This document shows, piece after piece, positions 55,923 to 64,000 of a stretch of 64,000 bases of DNA. A program made the position numbers and the translations under genes. Positions within the stretch are counted from its first letter, which is position 1. Each line of letters opens with the position of its first letter. Source of the DNA: Lineolata rhizophorae (lineage: Eukaryota > Ascomycota > Dothideomycetes > Lineolatales > Lineolataceae); assembly GCA_010093515.1 (NCBI GenBank), contig MU001671.1, positions 1,052,808 to 1,116,807 on the forward strand, in the 5' to 3' direction. The notes beneath the pieces are model-generated. The model was not told the DNA's origin and did not search any database. It saw nothing but the letters and a program-made list of their open reading frames with translations.

Positions 55923-58900
55923 GGTCGCTCGACGTCGCTGTGAACGGGAGGAAGCTGCTCGTTACGAAATCATGAAGCCACGACCGGCGGACCAGATGAA
56001 TATCGAGAGGCCGTGGACTCTGGTGTTGGTATTATTCTCCAATGGTCGGACCCCGATGCAAAAATGCTGCCCGGGGGGGAAAGGAGGTACTACGAATTAG
56101 AGGCGTAAAGTCGTTAACTACGGATTGACCTGCGACCGGGTAGGCTGGGTTGAGTTCGACGGGTGGGTAAAAGAGCGACTAGACAATAATGTCACGGTTG
56201 TTGAGACATAAACAGCAACCGTCAAGCACGAGGAAAAAAGAGTGACTTGGGTTAGTGACCGGGCGAGGCGGCGGAGGGGGGCAGGGGAAAGGGACGCCGT
56301 GGGTGAAGCGGGAGCAAAGAGGGAACGACGGACGTCCGCGAGGCTCGGCGGTAGAGAAGGGAAGGACGAGAGGAAAAGGAAGGGGGAGGAAGGCGGCCGA
56401 GCGAGAGGCTCAGTTGGAACAAGCCGGTCGCTTGCGCCGTGCTAGCCCTAGCCTTTTAGTTGGTGTACAGACATAGCTCCACGAGCGGGAGACGGATGGG
56501 GGCTGGCGCCGAGACCCCGCAAAACGGGGGCTTGATTGGCCTGCGCGCGACGTCGCACCAACCAACCGCGTCCGGGTGAAATTAAGCCACTATATCCTAC
56601 ATCAGGATGTGCACAAAGGTGTGGGTGTTCCTGTGTGCTGTACTGGAGGCCATGTCATCATGTCTAGGCGTGTACGTATCTGAGCTCACCGCATGCTGCA
56701 GCGCGCGCGCGCTCGCTCTGCCATTCACCCGGCTGTCGCTGTTCTCGTGAAGGCGTCCTGTACTCGGTGCCTGCGTGGCAGGTCCAGCACACGGCGTGGC
56801 ATCAACTCGCTCGCTATTCCTCGTATGCCATGGCCCAAGGCCCGGCGCCCGTGCTTGGTGAGTCTTCTTCTCCTGTGGCTTTTGCGCCGCCGCGCCCGCC
56901 TCGGGCTTAGCGTCAGGTACGCGCCCACGACGAGGCGTTGCGGCGGGTCCCGCTCAGGGGAGGCCCCTGGCCAGCCGTGCGGCGGCCCTCCGCCCAAATC
57001 TCGTCCGCGGCCGCCCAGCCAATGACGCCGCGCCCCTCGACGCCTTTCGCTGGCACCCCCCCCGAGGCAATAAACATAGCCCGGGCGTTGGAACGCCGCC
57101 GCCGCTTGTCGTGCGAGCGAACGAGCGGCTTGGCCCAAAAATAATATTGGAAGGCTCGAGGAGGGAAGCCGTTCGGCTGCGGTGCGGTGTACGTACTAGG
57201 TAAAATGGTGCCAATTCTTGGGCCCTGCCAACCACATTGCCTCTATCTCAGCTCGGCCTTGGGCACCACGTGCGTCAACCTCCACACACGGCCTATTGGG
57301 CTGGCAACGACTTCTGCGAAGCTTCCATCCGCTCCGGAAGACTCTGCCTATGTACGCCGGGTCACGTTGCACGCCCAGGAGATTTGCTTGGAGCGTGCAC
57401 CCGCTTCCCTTCGGAGCAAAACGTCCATCGGGCAACCGCCAAGCCCGCAAATCTCGCCGAGTCGAGTCTCTCCCCTGCCCCGAGCCTTGGCTGCGCCCGC
57501 TGGGGCCTGTCATCTCGCTCTCGTCCCCCGTAAGTCTTCCTCCGGGCCCCCGGCACGGAGAGCCTCAAAGTGCCAAAGGGCTGTTTCTTGTGGCGCTGCG
57601 TTTTGGGCGTCCCAAGGCGGCGGCGAAGGCGCGATTCCGCCGCGATTGCTTTGTGCGGGAAGCCATTCGGACGACCCGCTTTGATTGTGGCTTGAAAAAA
57701 CGGCCCCCCTCCTTCGTTCCTGGTCTCTTACTTTTATTTAGCCCTTCCTTGCCGTCCTCGCGGGATGCTGTCGCGGCCGAACTGCTCTTATCGTGCATAT
57801 GTAATCTCGTTCGATTGTCCGTATTGCCGCCGGTTGCACTGCAGGAGTGTCGATGGGTTGTCCAGGCAGATAGCGGAGTATGTGTTCTGCAGGTAGATAG
57901 GTACGTGTCCATATGCGGGAGGAAATTGACGCGGGAGTTGCTCTTGTATGTATCCCCCGACTTCGTTGCTGCAAATGTCCGACAGAGACGTTGCGTCTTG
58001 GCGGAGAGGTCCTTCTTTGTTTCCCTAGTCATTTAAGCCCAGGATGAAACACCCAGGATATCTCCGCGAAACGACCACGACTCAATACTACGTAGTGTTG
58101 TTGTCGGTCCCAGAGTTATGAGTGCAAAGCCAGAGAGGTCTAAAGGGACACGGAAATCCCAAAAAGTGCCGCCGAGATTCTGGTCTAAGCCCGTACGTAG
58201 TAAAATGAACCCGGTACAGGCTACCAGATAGGGGATGATCTTTGCATGTACATAGTGTCGTTTATAGAAGTCAAGCAAGTTCGGGCTAGCTATCCACGTC
58301 GTCTGCACGGTCGGCTTCAATGACTCTCCCGCAAAATGGCTGAGACGGCGCGTTTGAACTACCTAGAAATGTCCGTTGCGCAAAATGTGACGCATGTATC
58401 AAAATTTTTGCGGGAGAAAGCTTGTAGGACAAGAGCACGGAACTCTGCAGATCTTGGGTTGGAAGGTTCTAGACCATTACACGCTACTAACAGCGTGCAA
58501 CAAAGTACTTGCTACTCTTTGCTAATCGAACCGTTGGTAGACTTCAGAAGTGTGTTTTGAACAATTCTCCTACCTAGCCCATGATTTCCAGAACTTTTTC
58601 AACCGGCATGAGGGGCCAAAAATTTAGAAAGCAGGCCGCAGGAACCGTGACACAAGGATTCCGAATATGGACAAACTGACTAGCTTCTTCTTTAGGTTCA
58701 TTAGAGTCATATTGCGATGTGGTTATTCTTTGAGCTTGCCAACACTTGATGTTTGTCCCATCTACATGTCTCCACCTTTTATGCACAGTCCGTCATGCAG
58801 TTTATAACTGGCGCTTCTATCTCCATGGCGCCCTAACCACCTGCATTTATACTTCTTACAAACTTCATCTGGACAAATCCATTTCGTACCTTTATAGCTT

Positions 58901-60133
58901 GATGAGCGTTTCTTGGCTAACATGAACACAAAAAGAGTTGCATGTCTACAACGGATACCTAAAATATGCTTAGAATAGAAAGTTCATGGCCTTCAAATTT
59001 GCGGGATTGGACTATCCTTGGTCTCTATCGAAGATCAAGTGACTATTGAGCAACTCAACGGAACTCCAAGAAGGTTGACCTAGTAATAATCACGTTAAAG
59101 GCATGCAGTCTGCACATGGAGTCTTTTGCCCAAATATAAAACAGAGCAAATAACCATAATCATAACCACTAATCTTGCTTGAATAGTCCAGGTTAATACA
59201 GATTCATACTTCGTCAATAAAAAGTTTTCCACCAAACGTGCATCCAAGATCTCTTTGTACTTTGAGGTATAACTTGAATAGCCGAGAGCTATTCAAAATG
59301 CTCTTCTTAGTGAAACTAGAGATAAAGTGGAGAACGTCATATAATATCCAAAACATACTGTAACGCCGTAGTAATATCTAAAGGATGGTGTGCAACTAAG
59401 ATACGTTTAAGCCACAATGTTACAGATGAGGCAACATACATGCAGGGATACTGTAACACACTCTCAAGGTAACAGGCGTATAAAATAGTAGGATAAGATT
59501 ATGACATTTGAAAAAGAGAAACGCTGTTGCAAGATAAGGCTGACGTTTGAAGCTGTACTGAGAACTTCTAGTCAGAATCATTGATATCTGAAAACAACGA
59601 TGTATTATTTGGAAATCATGTTCACGAGAACTACATGAAATTTTGGTATTATGTTACAAGTTTAAGGCTTGCGCATAATTACATTGCGTTGTGGGGCATA
59701 TATAAAGACGACCAAGTTATAAGCATACATAGACTTGCAGCATGATTGTCAAATATGAAGGTCCGTATGTAATCCTAGATCACTCTCGCAAGCTCATAAT
59801 AGCAAGAGACCTACAGGGTAGCACACATTTTCATTGTGTTACTGAAGTATAAAACCTCAAAGCTTATGCTATGAAAAAGACGCACTCATAGAGTAACAAT
59901 ATGATCCCGTTCCGAAGCGGACATCCAAGTGTACTTTGTGAACTCCATCGTACAATAATCAACACACGATCAAGCTAAACACCAGACATCAAACAGAGTA
60001 CATATCATTTTACAAAGCCACAGCAATCACACAAGGCCACACTTAAACCATCTGTCCGCTCCTCAACAACACCAGACCCATGACCATAACCTGAGTCTCC
60101 CACTGAAAGTGAGCACCATCGTGGCGCAATGAG
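55923..60133. other. 4.2 kb gene-free spacer with an AT-rich block
   Basis: Upstream of the Skg6-like gene and downstream of the unrecognised minus-strand gene. 56.0-58.0 kb is GC-rich, with overlapping frames on both strands (for example 57218-58036 plus against 57565-58032 minus) that I reject. 58.8-60.0 kb is markedly AT-rich with few CpG and is listed separately. No repeat ends or transposase motifs are seen. Confidence 0.5.
58800..60000. other. AT-rich, CpG-poor block
   Basis: A 1.2 kb stretch with no long open frame on either strand. In 59101-59220 I count fourteen CA, eleven TA and one CG dinucleotide. Plenty of CA argues against heavy repeat-induced point mutation, which would have turned CA into TA. 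It could be an old non-repeat spacer, a centromere-distant AT island or a matrix-attachment type region. Confidence 0.5.
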
Positions 60134-62061
60134 TTAACGAGAGCGACGATGCTCCCAATCCCGCTCCTGAATATTGTGGAGAGATTCAAAAGCGCTCTGA
60201 CCGCGATTATGCTCGCTGGAGCGCTGCGAAGACGCGATGGTCTCCCAGTCGTCTTCCGTGCCGCCAATCGGGACCATCTAGCAGACAAACATGAGCACAC
60301 AAGTAACATCTGATCGCCATCCTGAAGTTTTGAACATTACTGCTACTCACATGTGTGATGCGGAGGTCCGACGATCCGGCGGAGCGAGGAATAGGAGCAG
60401 CGGAAGCCGATGGCTTCTTGAAGGTCCCGCTCAGGTCCCGCACGCTCTTCTTAGTGCTCGCCCACGCGTTCTTGAACTTGCTCTCGGTTGGGAGCTGGTC
60501 GCGGTCGGTCGGAGGTAGCAAAAGAGGCGCCGGACGTACCTGTGAGTTGATTAACGTAGGTAGATGCGCTCAAAGCATCCATGTGCGCCGAAACCAACTC
60601 ACGGATTGCTGGGCGCCAGCGACAGTCTCCTGAGAGGCGGGCGCACGCCAGCCAGGATTGTCATCTGCAGAATGGCGGGGACGGCGGATCGCGCCGTGGC
60701 GGCTAGGAAAGCCGCGGGGACCCTCACCCTACGAGTAATATTATGAGTAAATGTCGATGCTAGATATTACGACTGGAGAGCCCCAAGTACGACGGTAAGC
60801 TACCGAGATGACTTACAGCGATCCTAGGCGAACATTGTGGCTCATCCTCCTGCTTTACATAGACACGGCCTTGGTACATGAATCTCTTAGGAGGCGAGTT
60901 CGTAGTACCAATGGTGTTCGAAGGGTGAGTATTCTCTCGCGGAGAAGGTGAATTCACATGTCCAAAAGGCTGATCTGAGCTAGGAATGTGAAAGCCGCTT
61001 GGAGCAGGCAAATCCTGACCAGATGGACTGCTAAACGGGTTTGGGGAGCGACCTGCGCTAGTATGCTCGACATTTTTGTAATTGCGCTGCAGGTACGCTT
61101 CAGTCGGGCTGAAGAGTCGCTCACGCAACCTGAAAGGAGCCGATTTCGGTGTGTGTGTGGTGAACTGCTGCGATGAGGAAGACGATGAACCACGCGAATT
61201 TTCAGCCTTGTTCAGCTTGGGGTGATCGATGCCGAGAATCTGCGATGCCTTCTTGCTGACCGGAAACGTGCTGCTGGGGACCTTCGACACTTTTTGTGAA
61301 GGCTCATGATGACTCCATGCGAATTGTGCAGGCGCATCTGGTATAGTCGGCAACGATGGAGAAGCCTCAGGGTAAGTATCATCAGCAAAGCGGACGCCAC
61401 GAGATGGACCGCAAACTGGAGATGATTTTGGAGGGTCGAAATCTGAAGTGTCCCTAGAGATGAAGCGCTCATTGCGCTCAAGTGAATTTGCACCTGAAGA
61501 TGTTGGAATCGGAGGGAGAGGGCGAGATTCAAATTTGTGGCGGCTAGCCTCGGCGGCGGCATCAGATGCTTCGCTACGCACATCATTGCGTGCTGCATCT
61601 CGTGCCTCCCAAGTTGGCGCCAAGGGTTCAGGAATCATTTTCAACCAACTCTCACGAGACATGGGAGGAAGGTCATCAGTCCTAAGAGGATCGCCTGGGC
61701 GTGAAGGGGGAGGCAGCTCCCCATCGCCACTGAGGGAAGCCCACTGCCTTGCATGCTTGTCAACCAGCTCAATCAACCCTTCCATCGTGTATGTAGCTGG
61801 GTCGTTGAACTCATCGTCATCATCGTCATCTTCTTCAGCCTCAACGAAGTCGGTGCTTTGTGTGATCGGCGGGGAAGAGGGTAGTTCAGATGACGGCTCT
61901 TGCGGAGTCTCCGTTTGCGTTTCTGGCGGTAGGGACAGCTTCACCTGCTTACGAGGCGGCGGGTAGGGACTAGAAGTCTCAGCCCACTCGTTTGGCGGCG
62001 GCTCAGGCAGCGTAACGCTACTACCGTTGGGGCTTCGGTGCTCCGGCGCGCGCGATGACAT
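60134..62061 (-). CDS. Unrecognised, largely disordered protein
   Basis: Exons 62061-60817, 60728-60603, 60539-60351 and 60277-60134 give 567 residues. All four junctions are phase 0 with good GTAAGT/GTGAGT donors and YAG acceptors, which supports a real gene. ATG 62061 is the first in-frame ATG. The open frame continues upstream without one. Residues about 60-75 are an acidic run (EAEEDDDDDDEF). A possible helical segment follows (YTMEGLIELVDKHARQWASL), then a Pro-rich stretch with PPMSRESWLKMIPEPL. The middle is Ser/Pro-rich. The C-terminal exons carry SKFKNAWASTKKSVRDLSGTF and DDWETIASSQRS, ending ERDWEHRRSR, which look conserved rather than random. There is no signal peptide, membrane helix or enzyme motif. 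Function is unknown. It might be a scaffold or kinase substrate. Confidence 0.65.
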
Positions 62062-62811
62062 GGTGGAAGCTGTTGGTGAAAGCGTGTGCGCGGGGTAGGA
62101 AATGTGTGCGTAGCGTAATAGGACGTGATAGACGAGCGAGGAGCTGATATCTATGTCCGATGGTGAAGGAAGAGAGGTTGAAGAGAAAGGTTGGAAGACG
62201 AGAGGTAGAGTGGGCGGTTTTCGATCTAGGCTCTGGGCGTGCGGTTGATGGAAAAGGCAGTCGCGTTGGGTGGCAAGCGCAGAGACCACAAAGTGAAATC
62301 GGAAAGGCTGCAGTTGCCCTACGCAGGGTTGCCGTGACTTCCTTGCGAAATTGGTCTCCCGTGCTTAGAGCAGTACTGTGCGATCAGGATATGGCTTTGC
62401 ATTGCTCTCTGCCTTCCTTAACGCGTCATTGAGGGTGGTCTCCAAATGGGAACCTGCAAACACTGGTATAGATCAGGTTAGCTCTAACCCCAACAGCATG
62501 CATCCCAGTGTCCTCAGGACGCCTCTGCTATTGAGGTTACGGCTTTATCACCGCTATACATTTGTCGGGCTTTTGTAGACCACCACTCTGCGTCGTAATT
62601 GGATTGGAAAATCTCACTAGCAGGGCATTTCATAGATCCCTTGTAGGATCACGGGACAGTAATGTAGAGCACCAATAATAAAGCGGCTAGTGTATAGCAT
62701 ATGATATCGAGCGAAATAGCCAATTGCTATTTCCCTGCGAATATTAGTCTAGCCAAAGAAAACATGATTTCTACTCTACCTGATTCTATCTACGCCAGCC
62801 GAACTCCACGC
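62062..62811. promoter_or_regulatory. Spacer with promoter of the disordered-protein gene
   Basis: 750 bp between two minus-strand genes. It includes the promoter of the gene starting at 62061 and the 3' UTR of the glutathione reductase gene. A single ACGCGT without the CGC extension occurs near 62420, and I give it no weight. Confidence 0.55.
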
Positions 62812-64000
62812 TCACTTCAACGTGACAAGCTCCTCCGCACTAGTCGGGTGAATGGCCACGCAGTTATCCAAGTCCTTCTTCGTGGCGCCCATTTTAATCG
62901 CCACGCCAAAGCCCTGCAAGACCTCGCTACTACCGCGACCCAGGATGTGCAGCCCAACAACCTTTTCTTCCGGACCCGCGCAGATGACCTTGTACGCTGT
63001 GGGACCCTTCTGTTCTGGGTCCATCATGGCCCAAAACATCTCGGTGAAGCCAGTCTTGTAGATCTTAAGATCGTCACCGTACTTCTTGCGGGCCTCGGGT
63101 TCCGTCAGGCCGATGGCGCCAACCTCCGGGTGTGCGAACACGACGGAGGGGATGTTCTCGTAGTCGAGGTGCGAGTCGGCCTTGCCGCCAAAAACGCGCT
63201 CGCTTAGCTTGCGGCCCGCAGCAATGGCGACGGGGGTGAGTTCGAAGCCACTATCGCTACAGTCGCCGATGGAGTAGACGTTCTCGACATTGGTGTTTTG
63301 GTACTTGTCGACCATGACGTGGTTCTTGGCGTTGACCTTGACACCGGCGTTTTCCAGTCCCAAATTCTCAACCTCTGGCGTCCTCCCAATAGCCCACAGC
63401 AGGCAGTCGACCTCCACAGTACCCTCACCATCTTTGTCATGGTAATACACTTTCTTGAAGCCGTTACCCATGTCCTCGACCTTGGTGACGGCGGACTGCT
63501 TATGGAGATGGATTCCCTGCTTCTCGTATTCGGCGACGATCTTTTCCTGGATCATCGGGTCAAATGCTCGCAGAAACGTGTCATAGCGGATGAACATGTG
63601 CGTTTCAGTACCTAGGGCATGGAACATGCCAGACATTTCGACCGCGATATAGCCGGCGCCAACGACGGCAACCTTTTTGGGCTGCGTCTCAAGGTCGAAG
63701 AAGCCGTCACTAGAGATGCCAAGCTCCACGCCAGGCACATTCGGGAACACAGGCCTTCCACCGGTAGCGATTAGGATCTTCTTCGCCTTGATGATCTGGG
63801 CGCCACCATCAGCAAGCGCGACCTCTACCTCCGTGCTGCTCAGCATTTTCGCCGTCCCCTGGATGTGCTGGACCTTGTCGTTCGCAAGATTAGCAGCATA
63901 GATGCCATTCAGCCGTTTCACGTAGGCGTCGCGCTTCTGTTTGAAGTAGTTCCAGTCGAACGTCGGCTGGCCGGGGATCGTGAAGCCGTACGCCTTGGCG
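62812..64000 (-). CDS. glr1: Glutathione reductase, partial (5' part beyond the window)
   Basis: An NADPH-dependent flavoenzyme that regenerates reduced glutathione, in cytosol and mitochondria. The last 395 codons are present. The gene runs off the right edge, so the FAD-binding N terminus and redox-active CxxxxC are not visible. What is seen: LIATGGRP, the NADPH-binding glycine motif VAVVGAGYIAVEMSG, a downstream Arg (MFIRYDTFLR) typical of NADPH-preferring members, the FAD-binding VYSIGDCSDSGFELTPVAIAAGR, and the interface motif ending HPTSAEELVTLK, with the catalytic His and Glu of the C-terminal dimer domain. HPTSAEE and the KVICAGPEEKVVGLHILGRG segment favour glutathione reductase over lipoamide dehydrogenase or trypanothione-type enzymes. 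No intron occurs in the visible part. The stop is at 62812-62814. Confidence 0.95.
   Translation of the reverse strand, partial: AKAYGFTIPGQPTFDWNYFKQKRDAYVKRLNGIYAANLANDKVQHIQGTAKMLSSTEVEVALADGGAQIIKAKKILIATGGRPVFPNVPGVELGISSDGFFDLETQPKKVAVVGAGYIAVEMSGMFHALGTETHMFIRYDTFLRAFDPMIQEKIVAEYEKQGIHLHKQSAVTKVEDMGNGFKKVYYHDKDGEGTVEVDCLLWAIGRTPEVENLGLENAGVKVNAKNHVMVDKYQNTNVENVYSIGDCSDSGFELTPVAIAAGRKLSERVFGGKADSHLDYENIPSVVFAHPEVGAIGLTEPEARKKYGDDLKIYKTGFTEMFWAMMDPEQKGPTAYKVICAGPEEKVVGLHILGRGSSEVLQGFGVAIKMGATKKDLDNCVAIHPTSAEELVTLK

Noticed and set aside
57218-58036. 272-codon plus-strand frame
   Set aside because: No ATG at its start, overlaps minus-strand frames of similar quality, and shows no domain.
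58800-60000. Remnant transposon mutated by repeat-induced point mutation
   Set aside because: CA dinucleotides are frequent, and no terminal repeats, target duplications or polymerase/transposase motifs are visible.
1-64000. tRNA, 5S rRNA or U6 genes
   Set aside because: I looked for the B-box word GGTTCGANNCC on both strands and for known 5S and U6 core words, and found none. A covariance-model scan would be decisive.

Overview
The window is nuclear DNA from a filamentous ascomycete (Pezizomycotina, probably Sordariomycetes). The evidence is short introns (about 45-315 bp) with GTRNGT donors and YAG acceptors, GC-rich coding exons between AT-richer spacers, and fungal-type protein families. 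About fourteen protein genes occupy 64 kb. Several spacers of 4-5 kb carry no gene I can support. There is a 40-base assembly gap at 643-682. I found no tRNA, rRNA, CRISPR array or intact transposon by eye.

Layout. 0.9-3.4 kb, minus: Cdh1/Fizzy-related APC/C activator, divergent from an M18 aspartyl aminopeptidase (4.7-6.4 kb, plus). 6.8-7.8 kb: a broken, unrecognised gene. 8.2-8.6 kb, minus: a small four-helix membrane protein. 9.6-12.6 kb, plus: ribonucleotide reductase large subunit. 13.1-14.4 kb, plus: Pho13-type HAD phosphatase. 15.3-17.0 kb, plus: DNA primase large subunit. 18.2-19.9 kb, minus: F-box-like protein with two Cys/His modules. 21.1-25.2 kb, minus: large kelch-type single-pass membrane protein. 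26.6-28.4 kb, plus: Chl4/CENP-N kinetochore protein. 29.9-31.5 kb, plus: Aim6-type phosphodiesterase-like membrane protein. 32.0-33.9 kb, plus: CHR-family chromate transporter. 38.1-41.4 kb, minus: class I cyclic-nucleotide phosphodiesterase with an N-terminal receiver-like domain. 46.6-48.4 kb, minus: vanadium chloroperoxidase. 53.4-55.9 kb, minus: Skg6/Tos2-like single-pass protein. 60.1-62.1 kb, minus: an unrecognised disordered protein. 62.8 kb to the right edge, minus: glutathione reductase, cut by the window.

Themes. Cell-cycle and DNA-replication genes are frequent in the left 28 kb (Cdh1, RNR1, Pri2, Chl4). The promoters of RNR1, PRI2 and CHL4 share the nine-base word ACGCGTCGC, an extended MluI cell-cycle box, five times in total. 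I see it only once elsewhere in the window, so joint G1/S control by an MBF-type factor is likely. Other points worth attention are the receiver-like domain fused to the phosphodiesterase, the fully conserved vanadate site of the haloperoxidase, very short exons in RNR1 and PHO13, and an AT-rich block that lacks the mark of repeat-induced point mutation. Exon boundaries were set by hand from reading frame, splice consensus and family conservation, without transcript data.
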